Positions 11,297 to 18,932 of a stretch of DNA of 64,000 nt are shown one piece after another (position 1 is the stretch's first letter; each line of letters starts with the position of its first letter). Both the position numbers and the translations under genes were made by a program. The DNA comes from Myxococcus sp. CA023 (GTDB taxonomy: Bacteria; Myxococcota; Myxococcia; Myxococcales; Myxococcaceae). The stretch spans positions 19,085 through 83,084 of the forward strand of contig NZ_JAAEAH010000040.1 of the NCBI RefSeq assembly GCF_010998615.1, written 5' to 3'. The notes under the pieces were generated by a model. It ran no database searches. It was not told where the DNA came from and was given only the letters and a program-made list of their open reading frames with translations.

Positions 11297-11322
11297 CACG
11301 AAGCACCCCGTTGCTTCTTACA
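11297..11322 (-). promoter_or_regulatory. Predicted ECF promoter of the first copper ATPase
   Basis: On the minus strand this reads TGTAAG, 16 bases, CGTG. It matches the other four copies except for the last base of the -10. The predicted start of transcription would give a leader of about 20 nt that just contains the ATPase ribosome binding site. Confidence 0.7.
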
Positions 11323-11625
11323 GTTCCGAGCGAATCGGCCTGTCGCCCGAAGCGGACCCATGGCTGGCTGCCAGGAATGCACTCAGGGCGAACCCGTGTG
11401 GCTCGTCAGCTCGGGTATCAAGCAACCCCGAGGCCAGCCGCGCCGACGGGCAAGTTCCGAGATTGACTCGGGCGTGCCTCCGTCTGGCGTAACCCGCGCT
11501 GTTACACCCGGATGAGATAGGTCACACCCGGCTTGTGCGGTGACGGCGACGGGCTCGTGGCGGCCATCCGCGCGGCGGTGGAGGCGGTGGTTCGCCGCCT
11601 CCAGTCGTGAGTGCGCCCATGCCCG
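11323..11625. other. Intergenic stretch between the ATPase promoter and the DUF305 gene end
   Basis: I see no convincing gene here. Two direct copies of ACACCCGG lie at 11504-11540 (TTACACCCGG and TCACACCCGG). A hairpin, GGAGGCGG with CCGCCTCC, sits at 11580-11602 and may end the DUF305 transcript. A short in-frame stretch up to a TGA near 11610 could be read as the tail of a lost gene, but it is too short to assign. Confidence 0.4.
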
Positions 11626-12219
11626 CTACGGTTGACTGCCGTACCAGGACTTGCGCCACTCAATCAGCTGACCGATTTCCTGCGTCTGCGCGTCGATGAT
11701 TCCGCGGGCAAGTGCGCGAATCTCCGCGTTGCTGGTCCGCCGAAGCGCGACGCTCGCCATCAGAATGGCACTTGAGTGGTGCGGCATCATCGAATCGATG
11801 AACGCCTTGTCGACGTCCGGTTGTCGCGCGAGCTCGGCGGTCATCAGCATGCCGCTGTTTTGCATCTCGGACTCGCTCATCATCGTCGGCACATCCGAGG
11901 AGCCGAAGTGGGCCTGCTTGAGGGTCTTCAGTTCCTCGATTTCTTGACGTTGGTCCTGAATCATTTTCGTGGCCAGCGCCCGGAGCTCCTGACGCGTGCC
12001 GCGTTGCTCCTCGACCATGGCCATCTCGGTGGCCATTTGGTGGTGCGCGGCCATCATGTCGATAAACCGCTCGTCGGAATAGTCGCCGTCCACGACGAGC
12101 CGCTCGGGGGCAACGTCACTGTCCATGGACATGCCCCCGTGCGACTCGTCATCTCCACACCCCGCTACCGCTGCGAGGAAGACGACCGCCAGGGCGCTGC
12201 ATAGCATTGAGGATTTCAT
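11626..12219 (-). CDS. DUF305-family lipoprotein
   Basis: This 197-residue protein starts with a lipoprotein signal (VVFLAAVAGCGDD) and holds two DUF305 repeats, each with a paired-His motif: MMAAHHQMATEMA near residue 56 and MMPHHSSAILMA near 145. DUF305 proteins are ferritin-like four-helix proteins often found with copper genes; binding of metal by the HH pairs is inferred. The ATG at 12219 follows TGGAGG. A hairpin fills the leader at 12240-12281, and a palindrome related to the regulator sites lies at 12322-12340. Confidence 0.87.
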   Translation of the reverse strand: MKSSMLCSALAVVFLAAVAGCGDDESHGGMSMDSDVAPERLVVDGDYSDERFIDMMAAHHQMATEMAMVEEQRGTRQELRALATKMIQDQRQEIEELKTLKQAHFGSSDVPTMMSESEMQNSGMLMTAELARQPDVDKAFIDSMMPHHSSAILMASVALRRTSNAEIRALARGIIDAQTQEIGQLIEWRKSWYGSQP

Positions 12220-12239
12220 ACGTTCACAGCCTCCAGGTC

Positions 12240-12281
12240 GGACGCCTGGCCTCCGTGGTGTGCCAAATGGCCAGGGCGTCC
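12240..12281 (-). other. Leader hairpin upstream of the DUF305 gene
   Basis: GGACGCCTGGCC (12240-12251) pairs with GGCCAGGGCGTCC (12269-12281) with one bulged G. It ends about 20 bp before the DUF305 start codon, just upstream of the ribosome binding site. It could be a terminator of the beta-propeller transcript from upstream or a leader structure of DUF305. Confidence 0.45.
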
Positions 12282-12321
12282 GCCGCGCCGGATGCTGTGC
12301 ATGGAGGTGGCCTGCGGCACC

Positions 12322-12340
12322 TGTGAGCGGCGGGGTTACA
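12322..12340. promoter_or_regulatory. Palindrome resembling the regulator enhancer sites (DUF305)
   Basis: TGTGAGC-GGCGG-GGTTACA fits the TGTRACC-N5-GGTCACA pattern of the sites at 16461 and 18737 with one mismatch per arm. It lies 103 bp upstream of the DUF305 ATG. I found no good sigma-54 promoter at the right distance here, so this site is less certain than the other two. Confidence 0.5.
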
Positions 12341-12390
12341 GGCCACCTCACAGGGGGCGCCGCGGCAATCACCGCGTAACTCGAGACGGG

Positions 12391-13428
12391 TCAGTTCTCG
12401 CGGAAGACAAGTCCGTTGGGCTGGGTGCCCACGGTGAGCGTCTTCCGAACGGTGCGCGAGGCTACGTCGACGATGCTGAGCGTCCCCGCGGTCTGGTTGG
12501 TGATGAATGAGGTGGCGCCATCGGCGGAGAACGCGATGCCATGGGCTCCGGCGCCAGTGGCAAGTTCCCCCTGACGTGTCGTCGTGCCCGCGGCGAAGAA
12601 GATGACCTTGCCGTTGTCGGTGTCCGTCACCCAGAGGTCCCCATTGGGGGCCGTGGCGGCCATGGCCGGCGTGAAGCCCAGCGGATAGGTACGCGCCACA
12701 TCGAGGGTGCTGGCGTCAATGCCGGTGAGGCTCTTGCCGTCCTCGTTGTCCACGTACATCAGGCCGTCGTTCCCCGGCCAGGCACCTACCGGGTTGGCCC
12801 CGACGGTCACCGTCTTCACCACCGCCTTGGTGGCCGCGTTGATGACGGAGACATTGTTGGAGTCGCCATTGGCGACGAAGGCATAGCGCCCGTCGTGGGA
12901 GAACGTCACCTCCGCGGGCATGTTGCCCACGTCAATCGTTTGCTTGGGCTCTAGCGTCTGGCTGTCGAGCACGACCACCGCGCCCGGATCCGCCATCAGG
13001 GCCGTCCACACCTCGGTGCCGTCCGGCGAGAAGGCGCCGTTGTGGGTCATCGCGTCGAACTGCCGCGTGGCCCGCGTCCTACCCGTCTTCGCGTCCAGCA
13101 GGAGGAGCTTGCCAGGCATGCTGTGGCCGCCGTGCCCGCCGCCGTGCCCGCCGCTCAGGTCCATGCCGGGGACCGCCACCACGAGCGAGCTCCGGTCCGG
13201 GCTGAGGCTGATGTGGTGGGGATAGGTCATGTCCTTCAATCGAAGGGTGCTGGTGACTTCCTGCCGCTCCACGTCAATGACGCTGAGGGAGTTGCTGCCA
13301 CCATTCACGACGAACACTGCGTCCTTTTCGAGGACGGGGAACGTGTTCGAGTCCTGGTCGGCGCAGCCACTCATCGCCAGCGCAGTCAGGAAAGGCATCA
13401 TCCACAGTGTCGGCTTCATGCGTTCCAT
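12391..13428 (-). CDS. YVTN-type beta-propeller lipoprotein
   Basis: This 345-residue protein begins with a lipoprotein signal (FLTALAMSGCADQ). It then has repeated 40-residue blades of the YncE/YVTN type, for example VNGGSNSLSVIDV, VANGDSNNVSVINAATKAVV and SFITNQTAGTLSIVDV, predicting a seven-bladed propeller outside the cytoplasm. A loop GGHGGGHGGHSMPG, rich in Gly and His, might bind metal (inference). GAGAGGA precedes the ATG at 13428; an ATG at 13419 is the alternative. It lies between the DUF305 gene and the two-component genes on the same strand. Confidence 0.87.
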   Translation of the reverse strand: MERMKPTLWMMPFLTALAMSGCADQDSNTFPVLEKDAVFVVNGGSNSLSVIDVERQEVTSTLRLKDMTYPHHISLSPDRSSLVVAVPGMDLSGGHGGGHGGHSMPGKLLLLDAKTGRTRATRQFDAMTHNGAFSPDGTEVWTALMADPGAVVVLDSQTLEPKQTIDVGNMPAEVTFSHDGRYAFVANGDSNNVSVINAATKAVVKTVTVGANPVGAWPGNDGLMYVDNEDGKSLTGIDASTLDVARTYPLGFTPAMAATAPNGDLWVTDTDNGKVIFFAAGTTTRQGELATGAGAHGIAFSADGATSFITNQTAGTLSIVDVASRTVRKTLTVGTQPNGLVFREN

Positions 13429-13514
13429 ATCGACGGTCCTCTCGGCGGAGTTACGTCGGCGGCATCTACATAGGCTGTGCCTTGTTGTGAATGCAGCTTG
13501 AGTGCATGTGTGTC

Positions 13515-14915
13515 TTAAGGTGACTCCTTGAAGTCATCGGAACGCAGGCCAAAGCGCTTGAGGAGCCGGTGGAGGCTCTCGCGCTCCATGCCCGCGCGTT
13601 CAGCAGCCCGCGTCACATTGCCCCCGAATTCCCGCAGCAGGGCGATGAGGTAATCGCGCGATGCACGGTCCCGCGCCAGGTCCACCGCCTCCCGGAAGGG
13701 CATCTTCACCAGATGGTCCGCGGGCAGTGCTCCCTGTTGTCCGCCCGTGACTTCAGGGGGGAGCGCGTCAGGGCCCACCCGGGAGCCAGTGGTGATGGCC
13801 ACCGCGCGTTCAATGGCATTCTCTAGCTGGCGCACGTTGCCCGGCCAGCTGTACCCGGCGAGCGCACGCAACGCGTCCGGCTCCAGGCCATCCACCGGCT
13901 GCCGGTAGGTCTTCGCCGCCTTCTGTACGAAGTGCATGGCCAGCAGGGGGATGTCCTCGCGCCGCTCCCGCAGGGACGGCAGATGCACCGGGAAGACATT
14001 GAGCCGGTAGTAGAGGTCTTCGCGGAAGCGGCCCGCGGTCACTTCGGCCTTGAGGTCGCGGTGGGTGGCGGTGATGACGCGCGCGTCGATGCGGCGCGCA
14101 ACCGCGTCTCCGACACGGCGCACCTCCTTGTCCTGGAGCGTGCGGTTGAGCTTCACCTGGACGGACAGGGGCAACTCTCCAATCTCGTCCAGGAAGATGG
14201 TCCCCCCGGAGGCTGCCTCGAAGAGACCGGCCTTGGTCTCTACCGCGCCGGTGAAGGCGCCCCGGGCGTGACCGAACAGCTCGCTCTCGATGAGTTCGGA
14301 GGGCAGCGCGCCGCAGTTGACCGCAATGAAGGGCCGGTCCTTGCGTGGGCCGTGGTGGTGGATGGCCCGCGCCACCAGCTCCTTGCCCGTCCCCGTCTCC
14401 CCGGTGATGAGGACCGTGATGTCCAGCTGGGAGGCGCGCTCCAGCAGGCCGTAGAGCGCACGCATGGGCGCGCTCCTGCCAATGATGTTCTGGAAGCTGT
14501 AGATGCCCTCCAACTCGCGCCGCAGTGAGGCGGCCTGCTCCTTGAGCCGCTTGCGCTCGATGGCGCGGGCTACCACCAGGGACGCCTCGTCCGGGTCAAA
14601 GGGCTTGGGCAGGTAGTCATAGGCCCCCTCCTTGATGGCCTCGACCGCCTTGGGGACGGAGGCGTACGCCGTCATCAGGATGACCTCGGTGGTGGGCGAG
14701 TGCTGCTTGACGGCCTTGAGCACCTCGAAGCCGTCCGCTCCCGGCATTCGGATGTCCGTCACCACCACGTCGAATGGTTGCGTCTGGATGAGGGAGAGTG
14801 CACGGCCTCCGTCTTCAGCCGTCCTCACCTGATACGCGTCACCGAGTATGCGGGTGATGAGGTGGCGCATGTTCTCCTTGTCGTCGACAACGAGAACACT
14901 CGGTCTGTCCGTCAC
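13515..14915 (-). CDS. NtrC-family sigma-54-dependent response regulator
   Basis: This 466-residue regulator has a receiver domain (LVVDDKENM, phospho-Asp in [10 protein letters not shown] near residue 54, PKPF) and an AAA+ domain with Walker A GETGTGKE near residue 171. It has the sigma-54-contacting GAFTGA near 218 and [11 protein letters not shown], and a Fis-type C-terminal helix-turn-helix ([21 protein letters not shown]). Its start overlaps the kinase stop (ATGA at 14912-14915). Predicted targets are the sigma-54-type promoters at 16371 and 18648. By position and type it resembles the copper-related CorSR pair described in M. xanthus, but I cannot establish orthology. Confidence 0.93.
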   Translation of the reverse strand: MTDRPSVLVVDDKENMRHLITRILGDAYQVRTAEDGGRALSLIQTQPFDVVVTDIRMPGADGFEVLKAVKQHSPTTEVILMTAYASVPKAVEAIKEGAYDYLPKPFDPDEASLVVARAIERKRLKEQAASLRRELEGIYSFQNIIGRSAPMRALYGLLERASQLDITVLITGETGTGKELVARAIHHHGPRKDRPFIAVNCGALPSELIESELFGHARGAFTGAVETKAGLFEAASGGTIFLDEIGELPLSVQVKLNRTLQDKEVRRVGDAVARRIDARVITATHRDLKAEVTAGRFREDLYYRLNVFPVHLPSLRERREDIPLLAMHFVQKAAKTYRQPVDGLEPDALRALAGYSWPGNVRQLENAIERAVAITTGSRVGPDALPPEVTGGQQGALPADHLVKMPFREAVDLARDRASRDYLIALLREFGGNVTRAAERAGMERESLHRLLKRFGLRSDDFKESP

Positions 14916-16339
14916 GGCGTACTCCGGGGGAGATGCAGGGTGAATTCCGCACCACGTCCAGGCAGGTTGCGCGGCTGGATGCGGCCACCATGGGCCTGGG
15001 CGATGGCCTGCGACACCGCCAACCCCAGGCCGGTGCCTTGGGGTTTGGTGGTGAAGAAGGGCTCGAACATCCGCTTCTGTGCCTCGGGAGAGAGGCCGGG
15101 CCCGCTGTCGCGGAATGAAAGCGCCACCTCGCCTTCGTGGGCGTGGATGGCCACTGTCACCTGTCCCGAGGGACCCGCGGCCTCCATGGCGTTCTTGACC
15201 AGGTTCGTGACCACCTGCCGCAGCCGCTGCGGATGCCCTGCCACCTGGGCTTCGCCTTCCACCGTCAGGGATGCCGCGGAGTGCTGGGCGGACTCCTGCA
15301 GCCGGGAGACGACTTCCTCTACCAGCTCTCGCAGCTCCAGCGTCTCGCCCGGGACCTGGAGTGGCCGCGACAGGTCGAGCATCCCCTCCACGATGTCACG
15401 GCAGCGCAGCGTCTCCTGTTCGATGATGCGCAGGTCGTCCGCGAGCGCACCCTCCGCCTTGCGCTGAAGCAGGCGCACGTAGCCGAGGATGACCCCCAGG
15501 GGATTGTTGATTTCATGCGCCACACCCGCCGCCAGGCGGCCGATGCCCGCCAGCCGCTCGCTTTGAACCAGGCGCTCCTGGTGCTCACGTAGCGCGGCGG
15601 TCATCCGGTTGAACTGCTGCGCCAGCCTTCCGAACTCATCCGGGCGGTCCAGCGCGATGCGAGTCATGAGGTCGCCCGCGGCGATACGGGCCGCGCCGGC
15701 CTCCAGCAGCGAGACCGGGCGGGCCACCGAGCGGCCGATGTAGAGGCCTACGCCCGCCGCGAGCAGGGCTGCAGCGGCCAGGATGGCGACCGTCCACTGG
15801 AAGCTGGCGTGCTGGACCGTGCTCGCGTGCTCCTCGAAGTTGCCAATGGCGCGCTCGTAGTGCGAGGCCAGGGTGTCCGCGCTCTCCTGGATGACGTCGA
15901 CCAGTTCCAGGGCCCTGGCGTGTTCACGGGCCGCGGTGGCATGGTCCTCGCGCAGCACGGCTGGCACGAGCGCCTCGCGGAAAAGCCGGTCCAGCTCCGT
16001 CGTGGTGCGGCGCATGGTCTCCACCTGGGCGCGTTCCTCGGAGGTGGTGGCCTGGGCTTGGACCGCTTCGAGCCGCTCCATGGCACGGTGATAGGCGCTG
16101 TCGTAGAGCGGCAGGTGGCTGGCGTTGCCGAGGATGACGGTGTGAGCCTGATGTGCGTAGAGGTCTCGCACCGAGGTCGCGAGCGACAGCGTGGTGCGCA
16201 CGGCCGTTTCCTGCCGCCTCACGCTGTGCAGGGCCTCGTGGATCTCCGCCATGCCCTCGAGCGCGGCATAGGCTGCCGCGCCGAAGGCCAGGACGAGGAG
16301 CGAGAAGGCGTATAAGAGCCTGCGAGCGGTTCCGGACAC
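14912..16339 (-). CDS. Membrane sensor histidine kinase
   Basis: The 475-residue kinase has an N-terminal membrane helix (LLYAFSLLVLAFGAAAYAAL), a helical periplasmic region of about 145 residues, a second membrane helix (VAILAAAALLAAGVGLYIG) and a HAMP domain. The phospho-acceptor histidine is in VAHEINNPLG near residue 275, and an ATPase domain follows (NLVKNAMEA, RDSGPGLS, GTGLGLAVS). The sensor region has no obvious metal motif. GTG at 16339 was chosen because AGGGGA lies just upstream; an upstream TTG would run over the predicted sigma-54 promoter. It forms an overlapping pair with the NtrC-type regulator. Confidence 0.92.
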   Translation of the reverse strand: MSGTARRLLYAFSLLVLAFGAAAYAALEGMAEIHEALHSVRRQETAVRTTLSLATSVRDLYAHQAHTVILGNASHLPLYDSAYHRAMERLEAVQAQATTSEERAQVETMRRTTTELDRLFREALVPAVLREDHATAAREHARALELVDVIQESADTLASHYERAIGNFEEHASTVQHASFQWTVAILAAAALLAAGVGLYIGRSVARPVSLLEAGAARIAAGDLMTRIALDRPDEFGRLAQQFNRMTAALREHQERLVQSERLAGIGRLAAGVAHEINNPLGVILGYVRLLQRKAEGALADDLRIIEQETLRCRDIVEGMLDLSRPLQVPGETLELRELVEEVVSRLQESAQHSAASLTVEGEAQVAGHPQRLRQVVTNLVKNAMEAAGPSGQVTVAIHAHEGEVALSFRDSGPGLSPEAQKRMFEPFFTTKPQGTGLGLAVSQAIAQAHGGRIQPRNLPGRGAEFTLHLPRSTP

Positions 16340-16370
16340 GACATCCCCTGGCGAGCGAAGGTAGGGGTTT

Positions 16371-16386
16371 AGCAACAGGCAGGCCA
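16371..16386 (-). promoter_or_regulatory. Predicted sigma-54 promoter of the kinase-regulator operon
   Basis: On the minus strand: TGGCCTG-CCTG-TTGCT, matching TGGCACG-N4-TTGCW at all but two defined positions and keeping GG-N10-GC exactly. It lies 32 bp upstream of the GTG start and about 75 bp downstream of the palindrome at 16461-16479. Confidence 0.75.
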
Positions 16387-16460
16387 ATGTGGTGCGCGCT
16401 GCAAGTGGCTGAACTCATTCCTGGGCAGCGTTCCCTCATCGTTGCGAGAAAAGGGCCGGA

Positions 16461-16479
16461 TGTGACCAGGCTGGTCACA
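16461..16479. promoter_or_regulatory. Perfect palindrome, predicted enhancer site of the NtrC-type regulator
   Basis: TGTGACC-AGGCT-GGTCACA is a perfect inverted repeat about 75-105 bp upstream of the sigma-54-type promoter of the kinase-regulator operon, the usual place for an activator site. The same pattern recurs at 18737. Confidence 0.75.
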
Positions 16480-16546
16480 CTGTAATGGGCCGGGGGCTCG
16501 ACTTCAGGTCTGGCGAGCGCGGCCCTTTCGGAATGGCGTGGCTCGC

Positions 16547-17989
16547 TTACTGGGAACCCTCTGCATGGACGTCCACGAGCGTCATCATCCCGGCCTCGGC
16601 GTGCTCTTGGATGTGGCAGTGGAGCATCCAGGCCCCCACGTCCTGCGGGAACATCGCCACATCCACCGTCTCCCTTGGACGAACCAGCACGGTGTCGCGC
16701 CAGTGTCCCTCGTCCACCGATGCACCATTGCGCGCCACCACGCGGAAGAACTGGCCATGCACGTGCATGGGGTGCAGGCGGGAGGACTCGTTGACGAAAC
16801 GCAGCGTGGCCCATTGGTGGGCAGGGAGCCGGTAGACCTTGTGGTGCGGGGAGGCATGCTCCCCCTCGTGGTGGAACGCCTCGTCATTGATGGTCCACTC
16901 GATGCCGAAGGGGCCTCCCCGCCTCGCATTCAGCCGGAAGGTCTCCGCGGGTTGCAGTGCACGCGCTGGAGAGAGGTCAGGGCTCGGGGGTGGGGCAACT
17001 GCTGCCACTTCGGGCGGCCGCACGACCTCTCCAGACACCACCAGCGTTGCGAGAGGGAACGGCCTGCGTGTGAAGTGGTCCATCACCTCCAGGCGCTGGT
17101 CGCTCAGCGCCTCGGGAACGGTGAAGTCCAGGTCGACGCGGTTCCCTGGAGCGAGCTCCAAGCGGGAGGCCGGCAGCGGCCGGTCCGTGGCCAGCCCGTC
17201 GATCGCGATGACAGATGCGCCCAGCCCTTCGAAGGAAGGCGCGAACACGCGCCCGTTTGCAACGTTGACCATCCGCAGTCGCACCCGCTCGCCGGGCTGC
17301 AGCGGGACTTCTGGCTGGACAGCCCCGTTCACCGTGGAGACCTGCCCCCAGCGGCCGTCGTGCGCGAGGTCGTGGCGCGTATTGAATCGGCCATCAATCT
17401 GGCCACCCGCGTCGAGTCGCCAGTCGTCGAGCACCCAGACGAGCTCGCGTGAGAAAGGGCCGGGCTTCTGGTCCTCCACGATGAGCACACCGAACAGCCC
17501 TCGCTCGACTTGCTCGCTCCCGCGCAGGTGCGGGTGAAACCAGTAGGTTCCTGCGTCCTTCACTTTGAACTCATAGACGAAGGTTCCCCCAGGTGGGATG
17601 GGAGGCTGGGTCACCCCGGGCACGCCGTCCATTCCGTTCGGAAGCCGGATGCCGTGCCAGTGAATGGTCGTCGGCTGCGGCAGCTTGTTGGTGAATCGCA
17701 CGCGAACCGTGTCGCCATGGGTAGCGCGAAGGGTGGGGCCGGGTACTTGGCCGTTGTAGGCCCAGACCTCCAGACTCCGGCCGTCCAGGAGCGGGAGGGC
17801 TGTTGGGGCCGCGACGAGCTCGAACTCGCGCACGCGGCCCGTGGACGGGATGTCTTCAGGGTAGGGCGGTGCCGCGCGCGGCTGCGGGAGCGTCGCCATG
17901 GCGGCATCCTCCTGGCCGAGGCCGACTGCCGCGAGCATTGCGAGGAGGGCAGCGAGAGCTGCCGCGATGAACCAGCGATTGCGATGCAT
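16547..17989 (-). CDS. Multicopper oxidase (laccase-like)
   Basis: This secreted oxidase (480 residues) probably oxidises Cu(I) or phenolic substrates. It has an N-terminal hydrophobic signal segment (AAALAALLAMLAAVGLG) and all four copper motifs: HWHG in TTIHWHGIRLPNG, HPH in WFHPHLRG, HPMHVHG, and the type 1 motif HCHIQEHAEAGM close to the C terminus. Unlike the two other oxidases in this window it has no obvious twin-arginine motif and no Met-rich tail. It starts 117 bp after the cupredoxin gene on the same strand, so the two form a unit driven from 18648. Confidence 0.92.
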   Translation of the reverse strand: MHRNRWFIAAALAALLAMLAAVGLGQEDAAMATLPQPRAAPPYPEDIPSTGRVREFELVAAPTALPLLDGRSLEVWAYNGQVPGPTLRATHGDTVRVRFTNKLPQPTTIHWHGIRLPNGMDGVPGVTQPPIPPGGTFVYEFKVKDAGTYWFHPHLRGSEQVERGLFGVLIVEDQKPGPFSRELVWVLDDWRLDAGGQIDGRFNTRHDLAHDGRWGQVSTVNGAVQPEVPLQPGERVRLRMVNVANGRVFAPSFEGLGASVIAIDGLATDRPLPASRLELAPGNRVDLDFTVPEALSDQRLEVMDHFTRRPFPLATLVVSGEVVRPPEVAAVAPPPSPDLSPARALQPAETFRLNARRGGPFGIEWTINDEAFHHEGEHASPHHKVYRLPAHQWATLRFVNESSRLHPMHVHGQFFRVVARNGASVDEGHWRDTVLVRPRETVDVAMFPQDVGAWMLHCHIQEHAEAGMMTLVDVHAEGSQ

Positions 17990-18105
17990 GAAGCCTCTTC
18001 ACGAATGATGGAAGGTGCGGGCGAGGAGGGGACCAGGCCGCCGTGGTGGTGTGGCCCGGCCCCGAGGCGCGCGACCTCGGTGCGCAGCCTGCCCGGAACG
18101 GCGAT

Positions 18106-18579
18106 CTACTGGATGGTGACGAGCCCGCTGATGTGGTCCATCGCGCAGGCGTAGCGCAGCGTGCCCGACGCGCTGGGCGTGAACTCCACGGTCACCGGCG
18201 TGTCCATGGGGAGCGGCTTGTTGATGCCCAGGTCGGCCATGACGATTTCCGTGGCGCACGTCTTGGCCGTCTTGCGCGTGACCACGAGGCGGACGGGCTG
18301 CCCCGCCTTCACCTTCACGTCCGAGGGCTCGAAGCCCTTGGGGGTCACCGTGAGGTCCACGGTCTGGACCCCGTTCCTGGTGGCCGGGGCCGAGGCGGGC
18401 TTCTGCGCGGGCGCAGCGGCCTTCTTGGCCGTGCCTCCGTGCGCGGAATGCTCGCCGTGGCTGGCGTGCTCGCCGTGCTTGGCGTGCTCGCCGTGCTTGG
18501 CGTGCTCGTCACACGCGACCGCGGGGGCCGCGGCAATCAGGGGGAGTGCAGCAAGGAGTCCCATCAGGCTCTTCTTCAT
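18106..18579 (-). CDS. Secreted cupredoxin with His-rich repeats
   Basis: The 157-residue protein has a signal peptide (LMGLLAALPLIAAAPAVA), a repetitive His-rich segment (HAKHGEHAKHGEHASHGEH, about residues 25-43), a Pro/Ala linker and a cupredoxin domain of about 95 residues ending in YACAMDHISG. That Cys-x-Met-x3-Gly ending matches the FTCGMSMLRG of the cupredoxin at 21406, so the two are homologues. A periplasmic copper-binding or chaperone role is likely. The ATG at 18579 opens a classical signal peptide. Confidence 0.88.
   Translation of the reverse strand: MKKSLMGLLAALPLIAAAPAVACDEHAKHGEHAKHGEHASHGEHSAHGGTAKKAAAPAQKPASAPATRNGVQTVDLTVTPKGFEPSDVKVKAGQPVRLVVTRKTAKTCATEIVMADLGINKPLPMDTPVTVEFTPSASGTLRYACAMDHISGLVTIQ
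18451..18504 (-). repeat. Three tandem 18-bp units coding a His-rich repeat
   Basis: Two perfect 18-bp copies (18469-18486 and 18487-18504) and one copy with two changes (18451-18468) encode six-residue units of the type HAKHGE within the cupredoxin. The unit is a multiple of three, so slippage would change metal-binding capacity without breaking the frame. Confidence 0.85.
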
Positions 18580-18647
18580 CGCTTGGTTGCTCCCAGAGTG
18601 AGGATGCCCTCGGGGACGTCCGGCATCCTGTGAAGTCGGTCCGCTGG

Positions 18648-18663
18648 AGCACAACGCGTGCCG
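18648..18663 (-). promoter_or_regulatory. Predicted sigma-54 promoter of the cupredoxin-oxidase operon
   Basis: On the minus strand: CGGCACG-CGTT-GTGCT, matching TGGCACG-N4-TTGCW with two mismatches and exact GG-N10-GC spacing. It lies about 70 bp upstream of the cupredoxin ATG and about 75 bp downstream of the palindrome at 18737-18755. Confidence 0.75.
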
Positions 18664-18736
18664 AGGACTGAACGCGCCTGTTCATGCGGGGTTGCCGTGG
18701 CGCGGCGCCCGTCCGGAGTACCCAGATGGGTTTCGC

Positions 18737-18755
18737 TGTAACCGGCACGGTCACA
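18737..18755. promoter_or_regulatory. Palindrome, predicted enhancer site of the NtrC-type regulator
   Basis: TGTAACC-GGCAC-GGTCACA, an inverted repeat with one mismatch. It has the same half-sites and spacer length as the site at 16461 and the same distance to a sigma-54-type promoter. Confidence 0.72.
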
Positions 18756-18800
18756 GGTGGAGCGTGAAGCAGCGTCGTTCCACGGAGCCGTGAAGTGCCG

Positions 18801-18850
18801 TTCATGGCCGACACGCTGCGGGTGGCGCACGAGGCGCTGGCCACCGCGGC
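18801..18850 (+). pseudogene. 50-bp relic of a TolC-family gene
   Basis: These 50 bases match 31620-31669, inside the outer-membrane efflux gene at 31185, with only two mismatches. Similarity stops sharply on both sides, although the following bases (GGACCTCT near 18852) resemble a point about 90 bp further along that gene, which would fit an internal deletion. It lies just before the ECF promoter of the second ATPase. It has no coding capacity now. Confidence 0.8.
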
Positions 18851-18866
18851 TGGACCTCTTCGCAGG

Positions 18867-18892
18867 TGTAAGCCTTTTGGGGGAGGCGCGTC
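18867..18892 (+). promoter_or_regulatory. Predicted ECF promoter of the second copper ATPase
   Basis: TGTAAG, 16 bases, CGTC, ending 40 bp before the ATPase ATG. It is an exact match to the elements at 21297, 21797 and 26302. Confidence 0.82.
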
Positions 18893-18932
18893 AGTGGGGT
18901 GACCCGCTAGCTCGCGGGCAGGAGGAAGCCCC

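Larger units (their letters stand above)
18580..18932. other. Divergent control region between the cupredoxin and the second ATPase
   Basis: This gene-free stretch holds, from left to right, the sigma-54-type promoter (minus strand), its enhancer palindrome, the 50-bp TolC-gene relic and the ECF promoter of the ATPase (plus strand). I see no further gene in it. Confidence 0.7.

Noticed and set aside
8707..11466. 919-codon open frame antisense to the first ATPase
   Set aside because: Shadow frame with His/Arg-rich low-complexity translation; the ATPase motifs lie on the minus strand.
11504..11540. Direct repeats ACACCCGG as a third regulator site
   Set aside because: Spacing and orientation do not match the TGTRACC-N5-GGTCACA pattern; kept only as a note in the intergenic entry.
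12298..12313. GG-N10-GC sequence upstream of DUF305 as a sigma-54 promoter
   Set aside because: Few other consensus bases match and it is almost touching the palindrome at 12322, too close for an enhancer.
13470..13500. AGGCACAGCCTATGTA as a sigma-54 promoter for the beta-propeller gene
   Set aside because: The -12 GC is GT and no regulator palindrome lies upstream.
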